The notes under the pieces were generated by a model that was not told the origin of the DNA, did not search any database, and saw nothing but the letters and a program-made list of their open reading frames with translations. The position numbers were made by a program, and so were the translations under genes. From Solihabitans fulvus (GTDB taxonomy: Bacteria > Actinomycetota > Actinomycetes > Mycobacteriales > Pseudonocardiaceae), in NCBI RefSeq assembly GCF_008386585.1, contig NZ_VUOB01000076.1:1-64000 (forward strand): a DNA stretch of 64,000 nucleotides, read 5' to 3'. Shown piece after piece: positions 17,086 through 26,128 of the stretch; the stretch's first letter is position 1; each line of letters starts with the position of its first letter.

Positions 17086-18798
17086 GTGGACGACTTCTCG
17101 ATACAGGAGATCCCGTTCAGCTGTCGGGGTTCGTGGTTCGGTGTCAGCCCGGTCGTCGCTCTCGGCACCTACGCCGACGACCTCCACCTCGTGTCGCACC
17201 GCAACGGGATGCACGCGGTACTCCGGCTGGTCCCCGTGTTGAGCGGCACCCGGGTACCGGCCGAGGTGACGGCGAATCCGACGGTGCTGACCTGGTCGAC
17301 CGACCGAGGACGGATATCGGCCGCGTTCGAGTCGCCGTCCGTGCTGAGAATCTCCGGACACGGCCTGGGTTTGCGCGTCGAGGCGGCCGACGCAACCCTG
17401 ACTCCCTTCACCGGGACCTACTTCTTCCACGACCCGGTCACCTCGTCGTACGTCTTCACCTCCTACGAGACCGGCCACCGCTACCGGGCGACCGCCCTGT
17501 CCGGTTCGGTGCGCACGCTCGGGGCCTCCGCCCTGGGAACCGGGGAGCGGTCGGTGGAGATCGGGGCGGACGGCGCCGAGTGGGAGTTTGTGGTGGAGGA
17601 ACTGACCACCGCAGGGGACCCGCCCTTCGTCCGCCCGCCGTTCGCCGACGTGGTGGCCGCGTCCCAGCGTGCCTTCCGGGAGTTCGCCGACGCGATCGCG
17701 CCCTGGCGCAACGAGAGGACTCCGGCCGCCGAACTCGCCTGCTACGTGCTGTGGTCTGCCACAGTGGACCCGTCCGGGTTCGTCCGGCGCCCCGCGATCC
17801 TGATGTCCAAGCACTGGATGGACAAGGTCTGGAGCTGGGACCACTGCTTCAACGCGCTCGCGCTGGCGGCCGGCGCACCCGAGCTGGCCTGGGACCAGTT
17901 CCAGGTGGTGTTCGACCACCAGACCGAGGAGGGCGCGCTGCCCGACTCGATCACCCATGCCGAGATCCTGTACAACTTCGTCAAGCCGCCCATCCACGGC
18001 TGGACGGTGAACCGGCTCCGCGAGCGACTGCCAAACGGGTTGCCAGCCGCTGAACTCCGGCACGTCTACCGACAACTGGCCACCTGGACGACGTTCTGGC
18101 TCGACTACCGCCGGGTCCCTGGTCAGCCGCTCCCCCACTACGAACACGGCAACGACAGCGGCTGGGACAACGCCACCGTCTTCCACGGCCACCAGCTCGT
18201 GCGGTCCGCGGACCTCGCGGCGTTCCTGGTGGTGCAGATGCGCGAGCTCGCGCGCATCGCCGAGGAGATCGGCGACCCGGTCGCCGCGACCCGATGGACC
18301 AGGGAAGCCAAGACGATGCACACCGCCATGGTCGACGAGCTGTGGAACGGCACCCGGTTCACCAGTCGCACGGTGGAGGGCACGGCCCGAACGACGGCGA
18401 GCCTGCTGGACCTTATGCCTGTCGTCCTGGGCACTGAACTGCCCTCCACCGTGCGTGCCGCCGTGGCGGCCGACCTCGCCGGGCACCTGACCCCGGTGGG
18501 TCTGGCCACCGAACGCCCCGACTCCCCGCTCTACCAGGCCGACGGCTACTGGCGTGGTCCGGTGTGGGCACCCGCGACGGTGCTGATCGAGCATGGCCTG
18601 CGTCGGGGCGGTTCGGTGGCCTTGGCGGACCAGGTGAGTGCCCGGTTCCGTGCCGTGTGCGAGAAGTCCGGCTTCGCCGAGAACTTCGACGCCCTCACCG
18701 GGCAGGGGCTCCGGGACCGCGCCTACACCTGGACGGCCAGCGCCTACCTGCTGCTTGCCTCGGACGCCGAAGGCAGGCGCGACCGCCGGACGCCCTGA
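17086..18798 (+). CDS. GH63-like cytoplasmic glucosidase (MGH/amylo-glucosidase type)
   Basis: The product is 570 residues with no signal peptide. An N-terminal beta-rich domain (about 1-180) precedes an (alpha/alpha)6 barrel. Motifs include WSWDHCFNALAL, the acidic site NDSGWDNATVF, and ENFDALTGQGLRDRAYTWT near the C-terminus, which carries the probable general-base Glu of GH63 and its bacterial relatives. Members hydrolyse alpha-gluco- or mannosyl bonds, including mannosylglycerate and glucosylglycerate. The GTG start at 17086 is set by GAGGGG nine bases upstream. It closes the importer operon and would act on the imported sugar in the cytoplasm. It converges with bglC with only seven bases between. 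Confidence 0.75.
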   Translation: MDDFSIQEIPFSCRGSWFGVSPVVALGTYADDLHLVSHRNGMHAVLRLVPVLSGTRVPAEVTANPTVLTWSTDRGRISAAFESPSVLRISGHGLGLRVEAADATLTPFTGTYFFHDPVTSSYVFTSYETGHRYRATALSGSVRTLGASALGTGERSVEIGADGAEWEFVVEELTTAGDPPFVRPPFADVVAASQRAFREFADAIAPWRNERTPAAELACYVLWSATVDPSGFVRRPAILMSKHWMDKVWSWDHCFNALALAAGAPELAWDQFQVVFDHQTEEGALPDSITHAEILYNFVKPPIHGWTVNRLRERLPNGLPAAELRHVYRQLATWTTFWLDYRRVPGQPLPHYEHGNDSGWDNATVFHGHQLVRSADLAAFLVVQMRELARIAEEIGDPVAATRWTREAKTMHTAMVDELWNGTRFTSRTVEGTARTTASLLDLMPVVLGTELPSTVRAAVAADLAGHLTPVGLATERPDSPLYQADGYWRGPVWAPATVLIEHGLRRGGSVALADQVSARFRAVCEKSGFAENFDALTGQGLRDRAYTWTASAYLLLASDAEGRRDRRTP

Positions 18799-18805
18799 CG
18801 AACCG

Positions 18806-20128
18806 CTATCTCACTTCGTTGGTGTCGATGACCTTGGCGAACCATTGGGCGGACCGCTTGGGCGTGCGCGTCTGGGTGGCGAAGTCGACGTGCACCAGGC
18901 CGAACCGTTTGGCGTATCCCTCGGCCCACTCGAAGTTGTCCAGCAGCGACCAGCAGAAGTATCCGCGTAGGTCGACGCCCTGTTCCACGGCCTTCGCGGC
19001 GGCGCGAAGGTGAGTGTCGAGGAAGGCCACCCTGTCGTAGTCGTCGATGCCCTCGTAGGAGGCGCCGTTCTCGGTGACATACAACGGGACGCCTCGGTCC
19101 TTCAGGCTGACCAGCACGGTCGTCAGCCCGTCGGGATTGACCTCCCAGCCGCTGTCGGTCAACGGGAGGTCGCGGGGTGGGAACGCGGCGTGTTCGGCGC
19201 CGATCCACTCCGACGGGAACCTCGGCTCGCCGCCGCCGGAGACGACGTAGTCCCGGTAGTAGTTGACGCCGAGGTAGTCGATGGGTGCGCTGATCAGCTC
19301 CATGTCCCCGGGCTCGACGAGGTCCGCAAGGCCGGGCAGGACGTCGTCGGGGTAGCGACCGTCGAACACCGGATCGAGGAACACCCGGTTCTGTAGCCCG
19401 TCGACGGCTCGCGCAGCGTCCACATCGGACTCGTCGGCGGGATCGACGGGTGCCACCGGGTACAGGTTGAGGGTGATCCCGGCAACGGCCTGGGGAACGT
19501 TCTCGCGGATGACCTGCATCCCGAGTCCGTGCGCGAGCATCAGGTGGTGGACGGCGGCGGTCGCCGCGTCCGGCTCGGTGCGACCTGGTGCGTGAATACC
19601 GGCGGCATAGCCGAGGAAGGCACTGCACCACGGCTCGTTCAGCGTCGTCCAGTGCACCACCCGATCGGCCAGGTGTTCGGTCACCGAGGACGTGAAGTCG
19701 GCGAACCGGTATGCGGTGTCCCGGTTCGCCCAACCACCCAGCTCTTCCAGCTTCTGCGGCAGGTCCCAGTGGTAGAGCGTCAGCCACGGGTCGATCCCGT
19801 TGTCCAGCAACGTGTCCACCAGGCGGTCGTAGAAGTCAAGGCCGCGCGGGTTGGTCGCGCCGCCGTCCGGCCGGATCCGGGGCCAGGCCACGGAGAACCG
19901 ATACGCCCGCAGCCCAAGGGACGCCATCAGCGCGACGTCCTCGGCCATCAGCCGGTAGTGGTCGGCGGCCGGGTCGCCGGTGTCGCCGTTGCGGACCGCC
20001 CCCTGAACTCGACAGAACGCGTCCCAGATCGAGTCCGATCTGCCGTCCACTGTGGTTGATCCCTCGATCTGGAACGCCGCAGTGGCCGCGCCCCACACAA
20101 AATCGCTCGGAAACCTCACCCTGTTCAC
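18806..20128 (-). CDS. bglC: GH1 beta-glucosidase
   Basis: This 440-residue protein without a signal peptide is a complete GH1 TIM barrel. It has the acid/base Glu165 in TTLNEPW, the nucleophile Glu353 in YVTENGAS and the opening FVWGAATAAFQIEG. It hydrolyses imported cellobiose and cello-oligosaccharides to glucose in the cytoplasm. The GTG start overlaps the stop of cebG (GTGA). Gene order cebE-cebF-cebG-bglC, with divergent cebR carrying CebR boxes, is the order known from Streptomyces, which supports the symbol. Confidence 0.93.
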   Translation of the reverse strand: MNRVRFPSDFVWGAATAAFQIEGSTTVDGRSDSIWDAFCRVQGAVRNGDTGDPAADHYRLMAEDVALMASLGLRAYRFSVAWPRIRPDGGATNPRGLDFYDRLVDTLLDNGIDPWLTLYHWDLPQKLEELGGWANRDTAYRFADFTSSVTEHLADRVVHWTTLNEPWCSAFLGYAAGIHAPGRTEPDAATAAVHHLMLAHGLGMQVIRENVPQAVAGITLNLYPVAPVDPADESDVDAARAVDGLQNRVFLDPVFDGRYPDDVLPGLADLVEPGDMELISAPIDYLGVNYYRDYVVSGGGEPRFPSEWIGAEHAAFPPRDLPLTDSGWEVNPDGLTTVLVSLKDRGVPLYVTENGASYEGIDDYDRVAFLDTHLRAAAKAVEQGVDLRGYFCWSLLDNFEWAEGYAKRFGLVHVDFATQTRTPKRSAQWFAKVIDTNEVR

Positions 20129-20940
20129 CCCTTCACCGCACCCTGCATGATCCCGGCGACGATCTGTCGACCAAGCAGCACGAAAACAATCACGATCGGA
20201 ATGGTCGCCAACGTTGTGCCCGCAAGCACCAGCGAATAGTCGATGTAGTAACCGCTCTGCAACTTCTCCAATGCCACCTGGACCGTGGGGTTGCCCGCGT
20301 CCAGCACCACCAGCGGCCACAGGAAGTCGTTCCAGGACGTCATGAACGTGAACATGCCCAGGAACGCGGCGGCCGGCCGGACCGCGGGCAGGCACACGTG
20401 CCAGTAGACCCGGATCATGCTGCACCCGTCCATCCGCGCGGCCTCGACCAGCTCGTAGGGCACCGCTTCCAGCGTGTACTGGCGCATCCAGAACACGCCT
20501 AGGGCGGTGACCAGGTTGGGCACCATCACCGCCCACAACCCACCGATCCAGCCGAAGTCGGCCATCGCCATGTACAGCGGGACGATCCCCAGCTGGGTGG
20601 GCACGGCCAGGGTCGCGACGATGAACAGGAACAGTGGGTCGCGCCCACGGAAGCGCAGCTTGGCGAAGGCGAACCCGGCCAGTGTCGAGAAGAACACCGT
20701 CGTCAGCGTCACCGTGCCCGCGACGATGACGCTGTTCGTCAACGCCTTCACGAACTCCACGGAGTCGAACACCCTGGCCGCGTTGGCCCAGAAGTTCCCG
20801 CCGGGCAGCAAAGGTGGCACCCGGTCGGTCAGCATCCCGCTGTCCCTGCTGGCCACCAGATAGGACCAGTAGAACGGGAACACCGACCCCAGCACGAAGG
20901 CGGTCAGCAGCCCGTACGCCCAGAACCCGGCGCGTCTCAC
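20125..20940 (-). CDS. cebG: Cello-oligosaccharide ABC permease CebG
   Basis: The product is 271 residues with six membrane segments, a MalG-type CUT1 permease. The EAA loop reads VEAARMDGCSMIRVYWHVCLPAV and the C-terminus QIVAGIMQGAVKG. Start GTG overlaps the cebF stop by GTGA. It would form the membrane channel with CebF for cellobiose and cellotriose caught by CebE. Confidence 0.88.
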   Translation of the reverse strand: MRRAGFWAYGLLTAFVLGSVFPFYWSYLVASRDSGMLTDRVPPLLPGGNFWANAARVFDSVEFVKALTNSVIVAGTVTLTTVFFSTLAGFAFAKLRFRGRDPLFLFIVATLAVPTQLGIVPLYMAMADFGWIGGLWAVMVPNLVTALGVFWMRQYTLEAVPYELVEAARMDGCSMIRVYWHVCLPAVRPAAAFLGMFTFMTSWNDFLWPLVVLDAGNPTVQVALEKLQSGYYIDYSLVLAGTTLATIPIVIVFVLLGRQIVAGIMQGAVKG

Positions 20941-21929
20941 GACGGGCCTCCCGTCGACGCGATCCGCCTGGTGAGCAGGAAGTTGACGGACGCGACCACC
21001 AGGATCACCAGGAACAGAACCCAGGCTATCGCCGAGGCGTAGCCGAAGTGCTGGCTCTCGAACGCTGTCTGGTACATGTACAGCGTCACGGTCTGGAACT
21101 GGTTGGTGGAGCCGCCGTTGTTCGACCCCGGCATCGCGTCGAACAGCTTGGGCTCGGTGAAGATCTGCAACCCTCCGATGGTCGACGTGATGATCACGAA
21201 GACCAGCGTTGGCCGCAGCAACGGCAACGTGACGCTGCGGAACTGCCGGACCGCCGAGGCGCCGTCGACCCTGGCGGCCTCGTAGAGCTCCTTGGGAATC
21301 GCCTTCATGGCGGCGAGGATGATCAGCGCGTTGTATCCGGTCCAGCGCCAGTTCACCATGACCGCGATGGCGATGTGGCTGGCGAACCGGTTGGCCTGCC
21401 AGTCGATCCGATCCAGCCCGAAGAACTGGAACACCGAGTTCACCAGCCCGTACTTGGGCCCGAACAGGTTGGCGAAGATGATCCCGATGGCCACCAGGCT
21501 CGCCGCGTACGGCAGCAACACCCCTACCCGCCACCCCGTTGGCGTCCGCAGGCGCGAGTTCAACAGGGCGGCCAGCAGCACCGCGATGACGATCTGCGGG
21601 CCGCTGGAGAGCAGGAAGATGCTGAACGTGTTGGTGAGCGTTCGGTAGAACTGGTTGTCGGCGAACAGCTCGACGTAGTTCTGCAACCCGATGAACGTGG
21701 GGTTGTCGCTACCCAATTCCCACCGGAACAACGAGATGTATCCGGTGTACAGCAACGGGAACAGTCCGACAACCGCGAACACCACGAAGAACGGCGCGAT
21801 GTACAGGTACGGCGACGCCTTCACGTCCAACCGGGCCAACCGATGACGCCACCCCGACCGGCCCCGCGGCCCGTCTCCGGGCTGCGGGGTGCGCTGGTCG
21901 TCTGTGGCCAGTTCCTCACTCAGGGTCAA
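20937..21929 (-). CDS. cebF: Cello-oligosaccharide ABC permease CebF
   Basis: This is a 330-residue MalF-type CUT1 permease with a hydrophilic N-terminal tail and six membrane segments. Its EAA loop is YEAARVDGASAVRQFRSVTLPLL. The start is uncertain. I use the TTG at 21929 because it overlaps the cebE stop by TTGA, as every other junction in this operon overlaps. A longer reading would run inside cebE. Confidence 0.85.
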   Translation of the reverse strand: MTLSEELATDDQRTPQPGDGPRGRSGWRHRLARLDVKASPYLYIAPFFVVFAVVGLFPLLYTGYISLFRWELGSDNPTFIGLQNYVELFADNQFYRTLTNTFSIFLLSSGPQIVIAVLLAALLNSRLRTPTGWRVGVLLPYAASLVAIGIIFANLFGPKYGLVNSVFQFFGLDRIDWQANRFASHIAIAVMVNWRWTGYNALIILAAMKAIPKELYEAARVDGASAVRQFRSVTLPLLRPTLVFVIITSTIGGLQIFTEPKLFDAMPGSNNGGSTNQFQTVTLYMYQTAFESQHFGYASAIAWVLFLVILVVASVNFLLTRRIASTGGPS

Positions 21930-23209
21930 CGGACGAGCTTCTTCGCGCCGTCGACCACCTGCTGCCACCCGTCGGAGGGGCTCTTGCCCTGCTCCACCGC
22001 GGACAGCGCCGGGCTGGTCACGTTCTCCTGGATCTGGCCGTCCTTCGGCCCCTTGTACTGTGCCTTGGTCACCTTCTTCGCCTGGGCCGCGAACAGCTCA
22101 CCGATCTTGGTCGCGCCGAAGTAGTCGTTGGTGGTGGCCAACAGCTCCGGGGACTCCATCGCCTTGACCTGGCTGGGGAAGTTCCCGGTCTTCTTGAACG
22201 CCTTGAGCTGCTGCTCCGGCGCGGTCAGCCACGCGGCCAGCTCGGCGGCCTCCTTCGGGTGCTTGCTCTGCGTTGGCACCGTCAGGTACGAGCCGCCCCA
22301 GTTCCCTCCCCCGTTCGGGAACGCGTCGGTGACCGCCCACTTGCCGGCGTTCTCCGGGCCCGCCTGCTCCTTTACCACACCGAGCATCCACGACGGACAC
22401 GTCTTGGTCGCGAACGCGCCCTGCTTGAACCCGCTGTTCCACTCGGGGGAGAACGCGGTCAGCTTGGCGCTCTGGCCGTGCGTCGCCGCCGAGGTGACCT
22501 GGTCCCACGACTTCTTGATGCCCGGGTTGGACTCGATCGCCAGGGTGTCGTCGGTGTTGAGGTAGCCGGTGTCGAGCTGGTTGATCATGGCGTTGAAGAC
22601 CTGCGCCGACGAGTCGAACCACGCCTTGCCCGTCGCCTTGGTGAACTGGTCGCCCGCCGCGAAGTAGCTGTCCCAGGTCGCGAACAGGGACTTGACCCCG
22701 GCGGGGTCGGTCGGCAGGCCAGCGGCGGCGAACATGTCGGTCCGGTAGCACATCGCGAGCGGGCCGATGTCCGTGCCGTACCCGATCAGCTTGCCGTCCT
22801 TGGACTTGCCGGCGTCGTACTTCCACTTCAGCCAGCGGTCCTGCAGGCCCTGCGGACCGATCTGGTTGAGGTCGTTGAACTTGGCCGACTTGTCGAGGAA
22901 GTCCGACAGGTGGCCCTCCTCAAGGGCCTGGACGTCCGCCAGACCGGATCCGGCCGCCAGCTTGGTGAGGAACTCCTGGTGGTACGGGCCGCCCTGGCCG
23001 GTCTTGCGCTGGGTGATCTTGATGTTCGAGTGCGCCTGCTCGTACTCCTTGAGCAGGTCCTCGTAGCCGAACTCGGTGAAGGTCGCGACGGTCAGCTCGA
23101 CCGGACCGTTCGCGGTGTTGGCCTGGTCCGTCCCGCCGGACGAGCTGCCGCAGCCGGCCGCGGCGACTAACGCCACTGCGGAGACGCAGGTGAGCAGTGC
23201 TCTGAGCAT
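21926..23209 (-). CDS. cebE: Cello-oligosaccharide-binding lipoprotein CebE
   Basis: The 427-residue CUT1 binding protein has a lipoprotein signal (AAGC, Cys20) and the mature sequence opens with Ser/Gly then VELTVATFTEFGYEDLLKEY. It binds cellobiose/cellotriose outside the membrane in the homologous Streptomyces system. GAGGGG lies five bases before the ATG, and a perfect CebR box ends 25 bases upstream of it. First gene of cebEFG-bglC, divergent from cebR. The name rests on gene order, operator and family together. Confidence 0.88.
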   Translation of the reverse strand: MLRALLTCVSAVALVAAAGCGSSSGGTDQANTANGPVELTVATFTEFGYEDLLKEYEQAHSNIKITQRKTGQGGPYHQEFLTKLAAGSGLADVQALEEGHLSDFLDKSAKFNDLNQIGPQGLQDRWLKWKYDAGKSKDGKLIGYGTDIGPLAMCYRTDMFAAAGLPTDPAGVKSLFATWDSYFAAGDQFTKATGKAWFDSSAQVFNAMINQLDTGYLNTDDTLAIESNPGIKKSWDQVTSAATHGQSAKLTAFSPEWNSGFKQGAFATKTCPSWMLGVVKEQAGPENAGKWAVTDAFPNGGGNWGGSYLTVPTQSKHPKEAAELAAWLTAPEQQLKAFKKTGNFPSQVKAMESPELLATTNDYFGATKIGELFAAQAKKVTKAQYKGPKDGQIQENVTSPALSAVEQGKSPSDGWQQVVDGAKKLVR

Positions 23210-23233
23210 GTTGGCCCCTCATTGGACTCGTTC

Positions 23234-23247
23234 TGGGAGCGCTCCCA
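23234..23247. promoter_or_regulatory. CebR box at the cebE promoter
   Basis: A perfect TGGGAGCGCTCCCA. On the minus strand TTGACA (23290-23285) and AAAACT (23267-23262) at 17-base spacing could be the cebE promoter, placing this box just downstream of the start of transcription. Confidence 0.9.
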
Positions 23248-23300
23248 GAACATGCTGCCCGAGTTTTCCGGGTGTACCTGATAGTGTCAAGACCTTGTTA

Positions 23301-23334
23301 CGGGAGCGCTCCCAAATTGGATGTGCAATATACT
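23301..23334 (+). promoter_or_regulatory. CebR box overlapping the cebR promoter
   Basis: CGGGAGCGCTCCCA (23301-23314; 13 of 14 matches) overlaps the expected -35 region of a promoter whose -10 is TATACT (23329-23334). This implies autoregulation. The two boxes are 67 bp centre to centre. Confidence 0.8.
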
Positions 23335-23352
23335 CTTGCGGGGAGGTGACGA

Positions 23353-24381
23353 ATGGCGTCCAGTATGAGTGCCGAGCGGCCGACGTTGGAAGACGTCGCC
23401 GCGTACGCGGGGGTGTCCCGTTCGACCGCGTCCCGCGCGCTCAACGAGGAGTCCTACGTCAGCCCCCGGGCCCGCGAGGCCGTTCTCGCGGCCGCCCGCG
23501 ACCTCGGCTACTCCCCCAACCAGGCGGCCAGGTCCCTGGTCACGAAGCGCACCGGCGCGGTGGCCCTGATCCTGTCCGAGCCCGAGTCCAAGGTTCTGAA
23601 CGACCCCTACTTCCTGATGGTGATGCGGGAGGCCTTCCGCGCGCTGGCCGACGGCGGCGCGCAGATGCTGGTGATGTTCGTGGACAACCGCGACGACATC
23701 CCGCGAACGACGAGGTTCCTCGAGGGCGGCCACGTCGACGGAGCCCTGGTCTTCGCCCCGCACGCCGGCGACCCCCTGCCCACCGCGCTCAAGCTGCTAC
23801 GCGTCCCCGTCGTCTTCGGCGGTCGCCCTGGCACCGCCAGCAGGGGCCTCTACACGGTGGACTACGACAACGTCGGCGGCGCCCACCTCGCCGCCACCCA
23901 CCTGATCCAGCGGCACCGGCGCAACATCGTCACCGTCTGCGGTCCCCAGGACCACCCAGCCGCCCAGGACAGGCTGCTCGGCTGGCAGAAGGCCCTCGCG
24001 GAACACGGAATGCCCATCGACGACCGCGCCGAGAGTGGAGACTTCACCCAGACCGGCGGCGAGGCGGCCATGACCCGGCTGCTGGAACGCCACCCCGACC
24101 TGGATGCCGTCTTCGCCGCCAGCGACCCGATGGCGGCCGGCGTCCTCCAGGCGCTACGCGCCCACGGCCTCCGCGTCCCCGACGACGTGGCCGTGGTCGG
24201 CTTCGACGACAACCCGTCGATAGTGCACACGCTCAAGCCCCCGTTGACGTCCGTGCACCAGGAGCCGGCCGCACAGGTCCGGCACATGATCACGATCCTC
24301 CAGTGCCTCATCGCCGGCGACGCGCCAACCCCCAAGCGCCAGGTCCTCCCGGTCTCCCTCGCCATCCGCGACTCCACCTAG
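23353..24381 (+). CDS. cebR: LacI-family repressor CebR
   Basis: This is a 342-residue LacI/GalR regulator. The N-terminal helix-turn-helix (TLEDVAAYAGVSRSTASRALN, about 11-31) and hinge are followed by a periplasmic-binding-protein-like effector domain with VAVVGFDDNPSIVHTLKPPLTSVHQ. GGGGAGGTG precedes the ATG. It is divergent from cebE with two CebR boxes between, so it should repress cebEFG-bglC and release DNA on binding cello-oligosaccharides. The same box in front of the Cip1-like and GH10 genes makes those probable targets. A 14-bp stem terminator overlaps its stop codon. Confidence 0.92.
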   Translation: MASSMSAERPTLEDVAAYAGVSRSTASRALNEESYVSPRAREAVLAAARDLGYSPNQAARSLVTKRTGAVALILSEPESKVLNDPYFLMVMREAFRALADGGAQMLVMFVDNRDDIPRTTRFLEGGHVDGALVFAPHAGDPLPTALKLLRVPVVFGGRPGTASRGLYTVDYDNVGGAHLAATHLIQRHRRNIVTVCGPQDHPAAQDRLLGWQKALAEHGMPIDDRAESGDFTQTGGEAAMTRLLERHPDLDAVFAASDPMAAGVLQALRAHGLRVPDDVAVVGFDDNPSIVHTLKPPLTSVHQEPAAQVRHMITILQCLIAGDAPTPKRQVLPVSLAIRDST

Positions 24382-24407
24382 GCCGTGTCCCGCGGACACG
24401 GCCTAGG
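24377..24407. terminator. Bidirectional terminator between cebR and GH12
   Basis: A perfect 14-bp stem (arms CCTAGGCCGTGTCC and GGACACGGCCTAGG) around CGC. It includes the cebR stop codon and lies between two convergent genes. Confidence 0.85.
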
Positions 24408-24425
24408 CCGGTCCACGCAGGTCCG

Positions 24426-25118
24426 TCAGGAGAAGGAAACCGAGTAGCTGTTGGTGTTGAAGTTCAGGCCGCCGCTCGACGAGGTGATCTCGAAGCCGAA
24501 CTGGACCTCGCCAAGGGTGACGTCGCCGTACCAGCCGCGGTTCTTGATCCAGTTCAACACCGCCAACACATCCACCGTGCCGGCGTCCGTGTTGGACGTG
24601 CGAACGAACGAGAACACCGCGTTCGAACCGTTGCTGCCCTTGTAGACGTCCCAGGTGTGACCGCCGACGGACGCCGTGGTCTGCTTCGTTCCCAACGGAC
24701 CAACGGCGCCGGTCTTGTTCATCCACAACATGATCTCGTCGGCGTTGTTGTTCGCCCAGATGTCGTACGTCGTCTCGTAGGAGCCACTGCCCGGCCGGGA
24801 CACGGAGAAGCTGCTGGACACGCCGCGCAGCGCGCTCAACCTCTGGTTGACGTTCCTGGCCGAGTGCGGATACGACTTGACGCCGCCGGTGTTGGGATGG
24901 TTGGCCCACACACCGAAGTTGCCGTACGAGTTCGCCCAGATCGTCTGCGGCCCGGCCCCGCCGCCCCAGACGTCGTTGCGGAGCGTGTAGCCGCCGTTGG
25001 ACCAGGTCGCCCACCTGTCCGACGAGGACCACACGGCGGCCTGCGCGGCCACCCCTGTCGTCAGCGTGGCGACCGCCACGATCGCCGCGCATACCAATGA
25101 ACGCGCTGAGTTCCTCAT
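24426..25118 (-). CDS. Secreted GH12 endoglucanase/xyloglucanase
   Basis: This 230-residue protein has a signal peptide (1 to about 28) and a single GH12 jelly-roll domain without a CBM. Nucleophile Glu128 lies in ADEIMLWMN and acid/base Glu210 in EVQFGFEIT. GH12 enzymes cut cellulose, mixed-linkage glucan or xyloglucan; which of these cannot be read here. Its ATG overlaps the stop of the upstream esterase (ATGA), so it belongs to the GH3-esterase-GH12 operon. Confidence 0.93.
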   Translation of the reverse strand: MRNSARSLVCAAIVAVATLTTGVAAQAAVWSSSDRWATWSNGGYTLRNDVWGGGAGPQTIWANSYGNFGVWANHPNTGGVKSYPHSARNVNQRLSALRGVSSSFSVSRPGSGSYETTYDIWANNNADEIMLWMNKTGAVGPLGTKQTTASVGGHTWDVYKGSNGSNAVFSFVRTSNTDAGTVDVLAVLNWIKNRGWYGDVTLGEVQFGFEITSSSGGLNFNTNSYSVSFS

Positions 25119-26116
25119 GGATGCGTTCCTTCCTCAACGGGAGTCAGCCCATGCTCGCGCAGCCACGCCAGCTGTGCGGCGGAGTTGAAGCCGTGACCGC
25201 CGCCGTGGTCGGCGAACGGCCAGACCGTCATGGCCCGGTCAACGGCCGCGTAGCGGTTGAAAGCCGCGTAGACGGTGGAGGGCGGGCAGATCGGGTCCAT
25301 CATGCCGACGCTGAACAGTGCCGGCGCGGTCGCCCGTCGACCGAAGTGCACACTGTCGAAATAGGACAGCGTGGCGAAGGTTTCCCGCACCCGATCGGGA
25401 CTGTGCCACCGCAGGTACTTCGCGAGTTCCACGTACGGGCCTTCACCGCTGATCTCCGCGCCCCGGCGGAAGTCGCACAGGAACGGCACGTCCGGCAGCG
25501 CCGCCACCACACGGCCCCGCGTCAGTCCCGCGACGGCCAGGGTCAGTCCGCCGCCCTGACTGATGCCCGTGATGATCACCCGCCCCGGATCCAGGCCGGG
25601 CAGTTCACCGACCGCGTCCACCGCCCGGACGCAGTCGGTGATGATGCGCCGATAGTAGTAGTGATAAGGGGACTCGATGCCTCGGGTCATGAAGCCTTCG
25701 ACCCACTGCGTGCCGCCGCCCTCACCCCGGTCCGGGGTGTCGTGGCCCTGGCCGCGGCTGTCGACGACCAGCTGGGCGTACCCGGCGGCGGACCAGAACA
25801 GGTGATCGGTGGGCAGGCCGCGGCCACAGGAGTAGCCGAGGTAGGTGACGACGACAGGCACCGGGCCGTCGACGTCGCGCGGCCGCAGCAGCCAGGCGGC
25901 CACGGGTTCGCCGTTCCAGCCGGGGAAGCGCACGTCGTCGACGTCGACGGTGCGCAACAGGTGCCGGTCGGTGACCCGTTCGGCCTGCACCGTCCCGCCG
26001 TGCGTGCGCGCCTCGGCGAGGGTGCCGTCCCAGAATGCGTCGAAGTCCGCCGGTTCGCGCGACTCGGTTCGGTAGGCGGTGAGTTCGTCGAGCGTGCAGT
26101 CCGTCAACGGCATCAT
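25115..26116 (-). CDS. Acetyl-xylan esterase / cephalosporin-C deacetylase-like (CE7)
   Basis: The product is 333 residues, no signal peptide, an alpha/beta hydrolase with the CE7 signature set: RGQG near 121-124, GISQGGG with Ser186, a downstream Asp (MMDPICPPSTVYAAFN) and a late His in ADHGGGHGF. CE7 enzymes deacetylate short xylo-oligosaccharides in the cytoplasm. It lies 12 bases after the GH3 stop and overlaps GH12. AAGGA sits four bases before the first of two consecutive ATGs. Confidence 0.88.
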   Translation of the reverse strand: MMPLTDCTLDELTAYRTESREPADFDAFWDGTLAEARTHGGTVQAERVTDRHLLRTVDVDDVRFPGWNGEPVAAWLLRPRDVDGPVPVVVTYLGYSCGRGLPTDHLFWSAAGYAQLVVDSRGQGHDTPDRGEGGGTQWVEGFMTRGIESPYHYYYRRIITDCVRAVDAVGELPGLDPGRVIITGISQGGGLTLAVAGLTRGRVVAALPDVPFLCDFRRGAEISGEGPYVELAKYLRWHSPDRVRETFATLSYFDSVHFGRRATAPALFSVGMMDPICPPSTVYAAFNRYAAVDRAMTVWPFADHGGGHGFNSAAQLAWLREHGLTPVEEGTHP

Positions 26117-26128
26117 TGGTCCTTGGTC

